64,000 bases of DNA from Arthrobacter sp. Leaf69 (GCF_001422645.1 NZ_LMLR01000012.1:390-64389), one strand, 5' to 3'. Counted from the first letter of the stretch, positions 40,803 to 49,438 are shown. A program made the numbers and translations. The notes: generated by a model not told the origin, from the letters alone.

Positions 40803-41147
40803 CTATTCAGCCGGGACGTCGGTGGGCAGATCCGGCGACCATCCCGGATCGTAGTCCGGGTGCTCCCGATAGGACCCGGCCAATATGGTCAGCATGGCCC
40901 GGCGGGCGACGGCAACGGTCCCCTCAGCGTCCGCGGGATCCTCGATTCCTTCGTCCGCGGCAGCTTGTTTCCAGCTGGCGATGATGGCCCTCTTTTGTGC
41001 GCATTCCTCCTGCATCCGCTCGCCGAGGGAACCCTTGGCGTCGCTTCCGTCATCTGGAAAATCCGACATACCGACAACGAACATGCCATCCCGGATAGCT
41101 GCTTCTTCTTCCGCGATACGCGCTTCCAGAAACTCGACGATGTTCAT
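40803..41147 (-). CDS. DUF6221-family protein (divergent member)
   Basis: A 114-aa protein starting MNIVEFLEARIAEEEAAIRD and ending with EHPDYDPGWSPD, the same frame elements as the DUF6221 protein at 23965-24282. ATG 41147 with GGTGG upstream is preferred over a start 11 codons earlier. The central section (MSDFPDDGSDAKG) replaces the usual Trp/His-containing part. It ends 9 bp from the convergent arfB gene. Function unknown. Confidence 0.65.
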   Translation of the reverse strand: MNIVEFLEARIAEEEAAIRDGMFVVGMSDFPDDGSDAKGSLGERMQEECAQKRAIIASWKQAAADEGIEDPADAEGTVAVARRAMLTILAGSYREHPDYDPGWSPDLPTDVPAE

Positions 41148-41209
41148 GGCCACCATCATTGCACCCGCAGTCTTGTGCACGACGATGTCATCCGGCCCTG
41201 ATTTCCTCG

Positions 41210-41617
41210 CTAGGTTTTTTCAACCCACTGGGCGCGCCAGGCCGGCGCCTCGAAGGCCTCGCTCCAGTACGCCGTTTCCGTGGCAATCTTGCCGTCCCGG
41301 AATTCGAAGATAAAGACCGTTTCATACGTCGGGCCCTCGTAATCCAGTGACGCCTCGAGGACCACCAGGTCACCGCCGCTGACCAGCCTGCGCGGCGTGA
41401 TGGTCGGCAGCTGCGGGAAAGCGTTATAGATGCCCCGACGGTTCTCGGCGCCGCGGACGAGTTCTCCGGATTGCGGCCAGTGCATCACCGCGTCGTCGTG
41501 GAACAGCTCATCCATGAGCTCAACCCTACGGTCATTGATGCACGCGACCAGCCGTTTCACCACGTTCTCGTTTGCAGATTCCACAGACCTCACGCTCCTC
41601 TCTATTGATGTCTGCAT
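41210..41617 (-). CDS. SnoaL/NTF2-like protein
   Basis: A 135-aa cone-fold protein: VVKRLVACINDRRVELMDELF helix, HDDAVMHWPQSGE, then three beta strands ending TETAYWSEAFEAPAWRAQW. Such proteins bind or isomerise small hydrophobic ligands. The start is uncertain: ATG 41617 is listed, while a GTG at 41584 (VESANENVV) preceded by a GAGG sequence would begin nearer the fold. Isolated minus-strand gene. Confidence 0.7.
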   Translation of the reverse strand: MQTSIERSVRSVESANENVVKRLVACINDRRVELMDELFHDDAVMHWPQSGELVRGAENRRGIYNAFPQLPTITPRRLVSGGDLVVLEASLDYEGPTYETVFIFEFRDGKIATETAYWSEAFEAPAWRAQWVEKT

Positions 41618-41715
41618 TCTGCGCCCGCACACTGGTTTGCGCCATAGGAGGAACCCCGCCCGCAGCACCGCCACCCTCACGCTGGCTCGGCGCCGTGGTG
41701 CGCCTCCTTCCGGCC

Positions 41716-42510
41716 TCAGTCGACGGAGCTCAGGAATTGCGTCATATCCTCAGCCACCTGGTCGGGGCACTCCCACAGCACCAGGTGCGCGACACCGGGA
41801 TAGACCTTTAACTCGGCGCCCGCTATCCGTGCCGCCAGGGCCTCCTGGTGCCGCCGCGGCAGCACGCCGTCGTGGGCTCCCCACAGGATCAGCGTGGGCG
41901 CATGAATCGTTCCGGACTCGGTGGGCGCTGAGGCGGCACACAGGCCTTCCAGAATGCGCTTCCATGCGTGCGCGGGCATCCTGACGCCGTCCTGCACCCG
42001 GTCCTCGATGAACCACCTCGGCACGGCATGCAGCAGGGGAAACCAGGACAGCGAATTCCGCACCCAGTCCTCGTCGACGGGGTCCGTGAGGCGATCGACT
42101 TCGTCCGCGAATGCAGGCCGGCCACGCAGGCTCAAGGGAGCGCCCACCAGCACAAGCGCCGCTACGCGCTCCGGGTGCCCGACAGCCAGCTGCTGGGCCA
42201 CGTAGCCGCCACTGGAGGAGCCGAGAACAAATGCCCTCCGCACGTCGAGGGCATCCAGGATGGCGGCGGCATCCCCGGCCTGTTCCGCCAGCGAGTACCC
42301 GTCCGCCGGTTTGTCCGCGTCTCCCTGACCCCGGAGGTCCGGCGCATAGACCCTGAAGCCGGTCAGCCGGGGAACAAGGCGGTCGAAGCTTCGGCGCGAT
42401 TCGCCCCATGCGTGCAACAGCAACAGCGGCTGCGCGCCGGCACTTCCCCGGACGAGGCACGGCACCGTGATGCCTGTGGTGAGCCGCAGAGTCCTGACCT
42501 CGGAGTCCAT
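41716..42510 (-). CDS. Alpha/beta hydrolase
   Basis: A 264-aa hydrolase: LLLLHAWGESRRSF oxyanion region, APDLRGQGDADKP, nucleophile elbow GSSSGG, acid in LWGAHDGVLP and His in PGVAHLVLWE. ATG 42510 starts it at the usual N-terminal strand; the frame stays open far upstream as a shadow of the MOSC gene on the other strand. Divergent from the MOSC gene with 99 bp between. Substrate unknown; epoxide-hydrolase and haloperoxidase relatives are similar. Confidence 0.82.
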   Translation of the reverse strand: MDSEVRTLRLTTGITVPCLVRGSAGAQPLLLLHAWGESRRSFDRLVPRLTGFRVYAPDLRGQGDADKPADGYSLAEQAGDAAAILDALDVRRAFVLGSSSGGYVAQQLAVGHPERVAALVLVGAPLSLRGRPAFADEVDRLTDPVDEDWVRNSLSWFPLLHAVPRWFIEDRVQDGVRMPAHAWKRILEGLCAASAPTESGTIHAPTLILWGAHDGVLPRRHQEALAARIAGAELKVYPGVAHLVLWECPDQVAEDMTQFLSSVD

Positions 42511-42609
42511 AGGCTCAGGGTACGCCTCGCCGGTTGCGGCCTGGCGGTCCTCCCCGCACTTCCCTTCCAGCGACGTGCCGTCCGCGGCCGGGAAGGATAG
42601 TTTGAGGAC

Positions 42610-43182
42610 ATGACGGCAAGCTACAGGTACGACATCGAGATCCTGAACCTCCTCGTGTCGCCCGCGCACGCGTACTTTGGCCGCGCCCGCGAGGGCGCAG
42701 CCGACGTCCCCACAACGGACGCGAACCGGGTGGAGCTGGTGGCCGGCAAAGGGATCGTCGGCGACCGGTTCTTCGGCAAGGCGGCGCACATGGATGCAGC
42801 CGTCACCCTGATCGCGGCCGAAGCCCTCGAGGCGATGGCCGCGGAGCTCGACGTCGGGCCCTTTGACCCGCTGTTGACCCGGCGCAACGTGGTCCTCCGG
42901 GGCGCCCACCTGGCTCCCCTGTTGGGCCACGACTTCGCCCTCGAGTCGGGCGGGAATCTGGTGCGGCTCCGGGCAGGGCGGCCGGCCCACCCGTGTGCCT
43001 GGATGGACCAGATGCTCGCCCCGGGAGCCCACGCCGCCATGCGCGGGCGGGGCGGCGTGCGCTGCCAGCCGCTGTCGGACGGCCTGCTGCACCGCGGCCC
43101 GGCCGTGCTGGTCAGCCCGGTGCCCCTGGACCCCGCTCTCGCCGGCACGCCCAGCCTGTTGCGGCCATCGCGGCTGCCCTAG
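42610..43182 (+). CDS. MOSC-domain protein
   Basis: A 190-aa single MOSC domain: VELVAGKGIVGDRFFG near residues 40-57, VTLIAAEALEAM, TRRNVVLRGAHL and the invariant-Cys block RPAHPCAWMDQML. MOSC domains handle sulfur or molybdenum cofactor chemistry, e.g. N-hydroxylated-compound reduction. ATG 42610 has GAGGAC close upstream. The last 17 codons plus the stop are partly duplicated 6.2 kb downstream (49320-49378). Confidence 0.87.
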   Translation: MTASYRYDIEILNLLVSPAHAYFGRAREGAADVPTTDANRVELVAGKGIVGDRFFGKAAHMDAAVTLIAAEALEAMAAELDVGPFDPLLTRRNVVLRGAHLAPLLGHDFALESGGNLVRLRAGRPAHPCAWMDQMLAPGAHAAMRGRGGVRCQPLSDGLLHRGPAVLVSPVPLDPALAGTPSLLRPSRLP

Positions 43183-43184
43183 GC
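43126..43184. repeat. Left copy of a 59-bp direct repeat (MOSC 3' end)
   Basis: The 3' end of the MOSC gene, including its TAG stop, matches 49320-49378 at 52 of 59 positions by my alignment. The two copies enclose the FAD oxidoreductase to LacI block. Confidence 0.85.
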
Positions 43185-43283
43185 CGGCACGCACCGGGTC
43201 TCCGCTGCCGAATTCGCCGGAGAGCCTGACACACAGGGAGCTTCCGGCGAGCCCGGCCCGGAGGCATCGCGGACGCACTCCCC

Positions 43284-44405
43284 CTACGAAAAGCGTCCCG
43301 GCCGGAAGGTGGCCAGCAGCGGGTGCTTGGCACCGGTCAGAATCTCGCCCGCAAGAAGTTCGCCCGCGATGAGGCCGAGCGTGGCCCCCGAGTGCGTAAA
43401 GGCCACGAAGCAGCCGGGCACCTGGCCGAGCTCACCGAAGACCGGTTCGCCGTCGCCGGGGATGGGCTTGTACCCGAGCTTCCAGGAGGCGGGCTTGAGT
43501 TCGGGGTTGCCGGCGATGAGCTTGGAGGCTTCATCCGCCAGTTCCTGGACCACTTCATCGGGGATGCTGAAGGAGCCGTCGGCGTGTTCGGTGATGCGCT
43601 CCTCGTACCAGTCGTGGTCCAGGGCCAGCGCGTTGCCGGGGTTGGGCCGGACGGCGGCCCGGGGGGTGTTCAGCACGGCCTTCATTTCGTGGTCCACAGG
43701 CTTTGTCAACACCAGCATGGAAACCGGGGAGCCGTTCGGGATCTCGACGCCGAGGGGCGCGACGACGGCGGGCGTTGCGGCCCCGCAGGCCACCAGCACC
43801 GTGTCCGTTGCATAGGTGTCCCCTGCCGCCGTCTCGACGCCGGTGGCCCGGCCGGCATCGACTGTGACGGAGACCTTGCCGGCGTTGAGGACGAGTTCCC
43901 CGCCGAGGGAGTGAAACTCCTCCATCAGGAAGTCCACCAGTTCGGGCAGGCTGACCCAGCCTTCGCCGGGATTGAAGATGGCGTTCTCCGCTACGGCGTC
44001 CGGATCGAGGCCGGGTGTCGTGGCGGAAATCTGTTCAGGTGCCAGGAGTTTGGAGTCGTAGCCGATGGACGTCTCGTAGTTGTGGCGCGCTTCCGTGGCG
44101 GCCCGCTGTCCGGGAGCGTTCCACATGAGGCCGCCGCCGAATTGCAGCCAGTCCCGGCCGGGGTCAGCGGCGAAGAGCGTGCGGTAGCGGTCCACGCCGG
44201 CCACGCGGAGCTGGTGGTATGGGGTGGACCGCTCGCCGGCGGAGTTCAGCCAGGACAGCGAGCGGCCCGTGGCGCCGCTGGCCAGGCCCTCTTCGCTCAG
44301 CAGGATGACGGACGCGCCTTCGCGGAGCAGGTGGACGGCAGTCGAGACGCCGAGGATGCCGGCGCCGATAACGGCCACGCGCTTGGTTGAGGGGGTGGAG
44401 GACAT
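43284..44405 (-). CDS. FAD-dependent oxidoreductase (DAO family)
   Basis: A 373-aa D-amino-acid-oxidase/glycine-oxidase-type flavoprotein. N-terminal Rossmann motif VIGAGILGVSTA (residues ~11-22), ASGATGRSLSWLN for FAD contact, and a C-terminal KPIPGDGEPVFG...FTHSGATLGLIAGELLAGEI closing block. It oxidises an amine or imino acid; the substrate is not identified. Ribosome binding site GGAAGACTC upstream of ATG 44405. It ends a five-gene minus-strand operon with a Gfo/Idh enzyme and an amino acid importer. Confidence 0.88.
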   Translation of the reverse strand: MSSTPSTKRVAVIGAGILGVSTAVHLLREGASVILLSEEGLASGATGRSLSWLNSAGERSTPYHQLRVAGVDRYRTLFAADPGRDWLQFGGGLMWNAPGQRAATEARHNYETSIGYDSKLLAPEQISATTPGLDPDAVAENAIFNPGEGWVSLPELVDFLMEEFHSLGGELVLNAGKVSVTVDAGRATGVETAAGDTYATDTVLVACGAATPAVVAPLGVEIPNGSPVSMLVLTKPVDHEMKAVLNTPRAAVRPNPGNALALDHDWYEERITEHADGSFSIPDEVVQELADEASKLIAGNPELKPASWKLGYKPIPGDGEPVFGELGQVPGCFVAFTHSGATLGLIAGELLAGEILTGAKHPLLATFRPGRFS

Positions 44406-44462
44406 GAGTCTTCCTTTCTTTGCAGGTGCTTGGGTTGCGCACGGCCCCCGTGGGGGATGCGG

Positions 44463-45521
44463 TTAGGGCTGGGCGAAGGCTCGGATGTTCTCGATGACCT
44501 TCAAAACGTTGAGTGATTCTTCGGGGTCGACCGGCCGCGGTCCTTGGCCCCGGAGGGCTGCCGCCAGCCGGGTGTAGAACTCGGGGTAAGCTCCTCTCTT
44601 CGCCGTGACCGGTTTGGTGCCTCCATCCACGCCAATTCGGCCCCAGGATTCCTCGGGGTCCAGGCCGTAGGCGGGATCCGACGGCGGCATGCCGGTTGCG
44701 AGGGCGGGCTCCTGGCTGTCCAGGCCCCACTTCGTGTACCCGGCCCGGGACCCCAGGACGTGAAAACGCGGGCCGACCTGGGCTGCCATGCCGTTCATCC
44801 ACAGCCGTGACCGGACCCCGGATTCATGGAGCAGCGAAACGAAGGCCTCGGTATCGGCTCCGTCGGGATGTCCATGGTTGGCTGTCTCGCCGCTGCTTTC
44901 AGCCACAGGGCCGAAGAGCTGAATGGCCTGGTCTATTAGGTGGGCGCCGAGGTCGTTGAGGATGCCGCCGCCGTCGGACACTGCCGCCGTGTCCCGCCAG
45001 TTTCCGAAGCCTTCGGGCCGCCACCACTCAAAGCGCGACTCGAAGCTGCGGACTTCACCCAGCGCCCCGTCCCGGAGAAGTTCTTGAAGCGTTAGGAAAT
45101 CGGCGTCCCACCGCCGGTTCTGGAACACCGTGAGCTTCACCCCGGCGTCGGACGCCCGGGTGATGAGCTCTGCGCCATGCGCCGCCGTGGTGGCGAACGG
45201 CTTGTCCACCACCAGATGCAGGCCGTGGGCGATGGCAGTCGCGGCGAGGTCGAAGTGCGTCAGCGGGGGCGTGCCGAGGACGACCAGGTCCAGGTCGCCG
45301 GCGAGGGCGAACAAGGCCTCGGGCGTCGGGACGATCCGGGCCTGCGGGTAGAGCCGTGCCGCCTCCGCGGCTCGGCCAGGATCAGCCGTAACGATCACGT
45401 CCAGCGAGTAGGCAGAATGCGCCGAGATCAGCGGGGCGTGAAAGACCTTGCCCGAGACTCCGAAGCCGACGACGGCTGTGCGGATGGGTGTCGCGACGGT
45501 GTTTTCCTCCAGTGTCTCCAT
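44463..45521 (-). CDS. Gfo/Idh/MocA-family oxidoreductase
   Basis: A 352-aa NAD(P)-dependent dehydrogenase: VVGFGVSGKVFHAPLI Rossmann loop, LGTPPLTHFDLAA, VVDKPFATT (EKP-like, with Lys), and the catalytic region NDLGAHLIDQAIQLFG. It resembles the YcjS/inositol-dehydrogenase group acting on sugars or sugar amines. Its ATG overlaps the ATPase stop codon (TGATG), with GGAAG as ribosome binding site. Next to an amine-oxidase-type enzyme and an amino acid importer, it may act on an opine-like or amino-sugar compound; that is inference. Confidence 0.86.
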   Translation of the reverse strand: METLEENTVATPIRTAVVGFGVSGKVFHAPLISAHSAYSLDVIVTADPGRAAEAARLYPQARIVPTPEALFALAGDLDLVVLGTPPLTHFDLAATAIAHGLHLVVDKPFATTAAHGAELITRASDAGVKLTVFQNRRWDADFLTLQELLRDGALGEVRSFESRFEWWRPEGFGNWRDTAAVSDGGGILNDLGAHLIDQAIQLFGPVAESSGETANHGHPDGADTEAFVSLLHESGVRSRLWMNGMAAQVGPRFHVLGSRAGYTKWGLDSQEPALATGMPPSDPAYGLDPEESWGRIGVDGGTKPVTAKRGAYPEFYTRLAAALRGQGPRPVDPEESLNVLKVIENIRAFAQP

Positions 45522-46318
45522 CAGAGCACTTCCGAAAGGAAGCGCTGGAGGCGTTCGCTTTGCGGGGTGTCGAAGAGTTCGGCGGGAGTGCCGGACTCGA
45601 CAACCTCGCCTTCATCCATAAAGACCACCTGGTCGGCGACTTTGCGGGCGAAGCCCATCTCATGCGTGACCACCAGCATGGTCATGCCGCGGCGGCCAAG
45701 GCCGGCCATCAGGTTCAGCACCCCCTTGACCAGTTCCGGATCCAGCGCGCTGGTGGCCTCGTCGAAGAGCATGACTTCAGGTTCCATCGCCAGGGCGCGT
45801 GCGATTGCAACGCGCTGCTGCTGCCCGCCGGAGAGGTCCCGGGGCCGGTGGTCGGCGCGTTCGGCGAGACCCACTTCGGCGAGGCGGCGGTGGGCGCGCT
45901 CCCTGGCTTCGGCCTTGGGCATTCCCTTAACGCTCCAGAGGGCCAGTGCCACATTTTCGAGGGCGGTATGGTCCGGAAAGAGATTGAAATGCTGAAACAC
46001 CATGCCGATGCGGCTGCGCAGGAGATCCGGCTTGACCTTCAGCGCGCTCTCGCCTGCCAGCACCACGTCCCCGCTCTTGGGTTCGTGCAGACGGTTGACG
46101 CCGCGGAGAAGGGTGGACTTCCCGGAGCCGGAGGGGCCGATGATGCAGGTGGTGGTGCCGGGGGCGACGGTGAGGCTGACATTGCGAAGCACCTCGATGT
46201 CGCCGTAAGCCATGGTGAGGTTGTTCAGTTCCAGGCTGGAGCCATGGAAGGTCTCGATGTCGGGGGCGGTGTTCTTTGCACCGGTGGTGCTGCTGGCGGT
46301 GTTGCTTGCGAGGCTCAT
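45521..46318 (-). CDS. Polar amino acid ABC transporter ATP-binding protein
   Basis: A 265-aa GlnQ/HisP-type ATPase: Walker A GPSGSGKST, Q-loop FQHFNLF, signature LSGGQQQRVAIARA, Walker B MLFDEATSALDPE and switch THE. A ~28-residue low-complexity extension (Ser/Thr/Ala) precedes the domain. Its 5' end overlaps the permease gene by 4 bp and its 3' end abuts the Gfo/Idh gene. Energises uptake together with the permease and the binding protein. Confidence 0.93.
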   Translation of the reverse strand: MSLASNTASSTTGAKNTAPDIETFHGSSLELNNLTMAYGDIEVLRNVSLTVAPGTTTCIIGPSGSGKSTLLRGVNRLHEPKSGDVVLAGESALKVKPDLLRSRIGMVFQHFNLFPDHTALENVALALWSVKGMPKAEARERAHRRLAEVGLAERADHRPRDLSGGQQQRVAIARALAMEPEVMLFDEATSALDPELVKGVLNLMAGLGRRGMTMLVVTHEMGFARKVADQVVFMDEGEVVESGTPAELFDTPQSERLQRFLSEVL

Positions 46319-47103
46319 GTGTTGCTCCCGGTTGTCAGCGGTGAGGCCGCGGCGAGTTCTTTGACTTCCTTGAGGCCGCTACTGGGCGCGGCGGGGCGCC
46401 GCCGGCCGGTGCGGAAGCGGTTGTCGAAGTAGTTGACCAGATGGGTCAGGGGCACCGTGATCAGCAGGTAGAAGATCCCGGCCAGGACCAGCGGCGAGAG
46501 GTTGCCGGAGAGGACCGCGGCGTCCTGGCCCACGCGGAACAATTCGCGTTCGGAGACCAGCAGGCCCAGGAAGTAGACCAGTGAGGAGTCCTTGACGATC
46601 GCGATGAACTGGTTCACCAGCGCCGGCAGGACCCGGCGGACGCCTTGCGGCACCACCACAAGGGCCATGGACTTCGCGTAGCTCATGCCCAGAGCACGGC
46701 AGGCTTCACCCTGGCCTTTGTCCACGCTCTGTATGCCGGCCCGGAAGATCTCGCCGATGTAGGCGCTGGCGATCAGGCTCAGGGCGATGATTCCCAAAGG
46801 GTAGGGCGAGGGGCCGAAGATCGACTGGCTGAAGCGGGCGAACCCCTGGCCGATCAGCAGGATAGTCAGGATGGCAGGTAGGCCTCGGAATAGGTCGGTG
46901 TAGATCCGTGCGGGGATACGGAGCCACTTGGACGGGGAAATCCCCATCACGGCGACCACCATGCCCAGGACAACGCCGATGATCGTTGCAGCAATGGAGA
47001 TGATGAGGGTGTTAAGGAGACCGACCCCCAGAAGCTGGGGCAGGACTTCGGCCATTGCGCCGAAGTCGAAGAAGGTGCGGGTGATGGTGCTTAACCAGTC
47101 CAT
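46315..47103 (-). CDS. Polar amino acid ABC transporter permease (HisMQ type)
   Basis: A 262-aa permease with about five predicted helices and the HisMQ-type EAA loop EACRALGMSYAKSMALVVVPQG. ATG 47103 follows GAGAG at usual distance. Only one permease gene is present, so it probably works as a homodimer. A C-terminal soluble tail (RRRPAAPSSGLKEVKELAAA) is longer than usual. Confidence 0.92.
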   Translation of the reverse strand: MDWLSTITRTFFDFGAMAEVLPQLLGVGLLNTLIISIAATIIGVVLGMVVAVMGISPSKWLRIPARIYTDLFRGLPAILTILLIGQGFARFSQSIFGPSPYPLGIIALSLIASAYIGEIFRAGIQSVDKGQGEACRALGMSYAKSMALVVVPQGVRRVLPALVNQFIAIVKDSSLVYFLGLLVSERELFRVGQDAAVLSGNLSPLVLAGIFYLLITVPLTHLVNYFDNRFRTGRRRPAAPSSGLKEVKELAAASPLTTGSNT

Positions 47104-47135
47104 GGTTGCTCTCAAACGTAGGTGGTTTGTGGATG

Positions 47136-47166
47136 CCGGGCGGGCCGCACGGTGGGGCCCGCCCGG
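47136..47166 (-). terminator. Intercistronic hairpin after the amino acid binding-protein gene
   Basis: Perfect 11-bp inverted repeat (47136-47146 and 47156-47166), almost pure G+C, between the binding-protein stop and the permease start. Same position as the hairpins in the two sugar-importer operons. Confidence 0.6.
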
Positions 47167-47186
47167 TCAGGTGGCGGCTGGGCCGT

Positions 47187-48032
47187 TTACTTGCTCGGCG
47201 TCGGGCTGGCCGTCTGTTCGGCCTTCGGCAGGTACTGCTCGGGCATCGGGGAGCCCGGGAACCACTTCTCGTACAGCTTCTTCCAGGTGCCGTCCTCCAT
47301 GGCTTCGGCGAGACCCTTGTTGAGGGCGTCCGTGAAGGCCGTCTTGCCTTTCGCCACGGCGAAGCCGGCGGGGGCGTCGAAGGACGGGATGTCGGCGGCG
47401 CTGACCAGTCCGTACTGTTTTTGGTAGGCCTTCGCGGCCTCGTAGTCCAGGAAGTGTGCGTCGATGGATCCGCTGTTCACCGCCGAGATGGCGGTGTTGT
47501 TGTCCGGGAAGCGCACGAGGTCCGCGGTGGTGAAGTTCTTGACGGCGTAGGCCTCCTGGAGCGTTCCCTGCACGACGCCGAGGCGCTTGCCGGAGAGCCC
47601 GTCGGCGTTGGCGATGCCCGAGGTCTTTGTGGTGATGACGGTCAGGTAGCCGGCCAGGTAGCCGTCGGAGAAGTCGACGGTCTGCTTGCGCTTGTCCGTA
47701 ATGCCGATCGCCGCGACGCCGGCGTCGAACTGGCCGTTGGCGACGGCGGCCAGCAGTCCCGAGAAGTCCTGTCCGGTGAAGACGACGTTGTCGACTCCGG
47801 CGCGGTGGGCGACGTCCTTGAAGAGTTCGACGTCGAAGCCGGTGAAGTTCCCCTGGGCGTCGGCGAAGGTGTAGGGCTTGGAGTCGCCCAGGCTGGCGAC
47901 GCGAATGGTGCCGGGCTCAATCAGGCCGTAGGGGTTGTCCGCGGGCGTGGACGAGGCGGAGGACGTGCCGCCGCAGCCGGACAGGGCCAGGACCGCAGCC
48001 ACAGCAGCGGCGATGAGCGCCACAGGGCGCAT
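47187..48032 (-). CDS. Polar amino acid ABC transporter substrate-binding lipoprotein
   Basis: A 281-aa family-3 solute-binding protein. ATG 48032 is chosen because AGGAAA lies 5 nt upstream and the protein then opens with a clean signal peptide ([20 protein letters not shown]; lipidated Cys ~20). Mature features: [42 protein letters not shown], typical of the family. Probably first gene of the operon; the 203-bp gap to the divergent LacI gene holds a large inverted repeat. Confidence 0.9.
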   Translation of the reverse strand: MRPVALIAAAVAAVLALSGCGGTSSASSTPADNPYGLIEPGTIRVASLGDSKPYTFADAQGNFTGFDVELFKDVAHRAGVDNVVFTGQDFSGLLAAVANGQFDAGVAAIGITDKRKQTVDFSDGYLAGYLTVITTKTSGIANADGLSGKRLGVVQGTLQEAYAVKNFTTADLVRFPDNNTAISAVNSGSIDAHFLDYEAAKAYQKQYGLVSAADIPSFDAPAGFAVAKGKTAFTDALNKGLAEAMEDGTWKKLYEKWFPGSPMPEQYLPKAEQTASPTPSK

Positions 48033-48131
48033 CTTATTTCCTGTGTTCACAGCGTTTCCAATCATGGAGGGTGAGGGGTGGGGCAGACGGGCAGTGAGAC
48101 CCGCGGCGCGGGACTGTCGATGTGGTCTTGC

Positions 48132-48170
48132 TGAGTCCGGTCTCAGTCCCTAGGATTGAGACCGGACTCA
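48132..48170. promoter_or_regulatory. 14-bp inverted repeat between LacI-type and transporter genes
   Basis: TGAGTCCGGTCTCA (48132-48145) and TGAGACCGGACTCA (48157-48170) are perfect complements 11 bp apart. The arms carry the inner GGTCTCA/TGAGACC symmetry. Placed 66 bp before the LacI start and 100 bp before the divergent operon, it is the obvious operator candidate, although longer than classical LacI sites. Confidence 0.55.
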
Positions 48171-48235
48171 CATCGATTGCTAGAAATGTAATCGAAGCCA
48201 CATGGGGCGTCAAGGGTCCGCTACGAAAGGCCGTA

Positions 48236-49318
48236 ATGAATAGTGATGCTTCCCGGCGCCGCGATGTCACTGTCGCTGATGTCGCACGAGCCGCCCAGGT
48301 GTCCAAGGCCCAGGCGGCCCGCGCCCTCGGCAACTACGGTGCCGTAAGCGACGACGTCCGAGTGCGGGTGCTGGCGGCCGCCGAAGAGCTGGACTACCGG
48401 CCCAACGAGCTGGCCCGCAGCATGAACACGGGAAAATCGCACACCATCGGCGTGGTGGTGGGCGACATCGAAAACCCCCATTTCGGTCTGGCCACCCGGG
48501 GCATCACGGACACCGCCAAGCGGAGCGGATTCAACGTCATCCTGATCAATACGGACGAGGACACCGGGGCGGAAATCGATGCTGTCAGGGTCCTCTTGGA
48601 CAAGCGCGTGGACGGCCTGATTGTGGCGCCAGCGTCTTCCGTAGAAACGCAACATTTACGGCGCGTTTACGAATCCGGCCGCCCGCTGGTCCTGCTGGAC
48701 CGCAAGGCGCCAGGGCTCGACGTTCACACCGTAGCCGTCGACATGGAGGGCATCTCCCACGATTCCACCACCTACCTGATCAGCGCCGGCCACCGCAGAA
48801 TCGCGTTCATATCCACGCTGAAGACAGTCGGCCCGTACTGGGACGGCATGCAGCTGGACTCATCCCAGATTTCGGACCGTCGCGACGGTATGAAGCGCGC
48901 GTTCGTTGAGGCGGGCCTGGAAGTGCCGGACGATCTGATCCGGCTCAATGCTGGCGATGCCGAGTCGATCAAGAAAATCACCCGCGAGCTGCTCCAGCGC
49001 CCGGACCCCGCGACGGCGATCATCGCCTCCGACGGGCTCATCGGCCTGAGTGTGGTGGAGGCCATCCAGGAGCTTGACCTGTCGATTCCGCAGGATGTCT
49101 CCTTCCTCATGTATGACGACTTCGCTTGGACACGGCTGACCACCCCTCCGCTCACCGTCATCGCGCAGCCCGTGTATGACATGGGTGTTGCAGCTGCGGA
49201 GGCCCTGATCCGGCAGGTCGAAGGCCGGAAGATGCCTGCGGCCGATCCGGCGTTTATGGCCGAGCTGATTCGCCGCGGTTCGGTCGCGGCGCCGAAAGCG
49301 ATCGACGTCGGCCACTGA
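48236..49318 (+). CDS. LacI-family transcriptional regulator
   Basis: A 360-aa LacI regulator: HTH VTVADVARAAQVSKAQAARAL, hinge YRPNELARSMN, then the ligand domain (HTIGVVVGDIENPHFGLATRG; IIASDGLIGLSVVEAI). ATG 48236 has GAAAGG 5 nt upstream; the frame is open for 38 further codons without gene-like sequence. It is divergent from the amino acid importer/oxidoreductase operon, an unusual partner for a LacI protein, which mostly sense sugars or nucleosides. The stop is immediately followed by the right copy of the 59-bp MOSC repeat. Confidence 0.88.
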   Translation: MNSDASRRRDVTVADVARAAQVSKAQAARALGNYGAVSDDVRVRVLAAAEELDYRPNELARSMNTGKSHTIGVVVGDIENPHFGLATRGITDTAKRSGFNVILINTDEDTGAEIDAVRVLLDKRVDGLIVAPASSVETQHLRRVYESGRPLVLLDRKAPGLDVHTVAVDMEGISHDSTTYLISAGHRRIAFISTLKTVGPYWDGMQLDSSQISDRRDGMKRAFVEAGLEVPDDLIRLNAGDAESIKKITRELLQRPDPATAIIASDGLIGLSVVEAIQELDLSIPQDVSFLMYDDFAWTRLTTPPLTVIAQPVYDMGVAAAEALIRQVEGRKMPAADPAFMAELIRRGSVAAPKAIDVGH

Positions 49319-49319
49319 T

Positions 49320-49378
49320 CTGGATCCCGCCCTCGCCGGCACGCCCAGCCTGCTGCGGCCGTCGCGGATGTCCCAGGC
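49320..49378 (+). pseudogene. Remnant of a MOSC gene 3' end (right copy of the 59-bp repeat)
   Basis: Starts one base after the LacI stop and would encode LDPALAGTPSLLRPSR, the same peptide as the MOSC C-terminus at 43126-43184; the stop codon is lost (CCCAGG instead of CCCTAG). Substitutions are mostly third-position, suggesting it was once coding, perhaps in a homologous MOSC gene. Confidence 0.75.
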
Positions 49379-49438
49379 AGGTTGTTAGGATCAAGCCCAC
49401 CATCCTGACCATGAGAGTTTTCCCGAGAGCGAGGATCC

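Noticed and set aside
42511-43278. Upstream extension of the hydrolase frame on the minus strand
   Set aside because: It is antisense to the MOSC gene; the hydrolase has a normal start at 42510.
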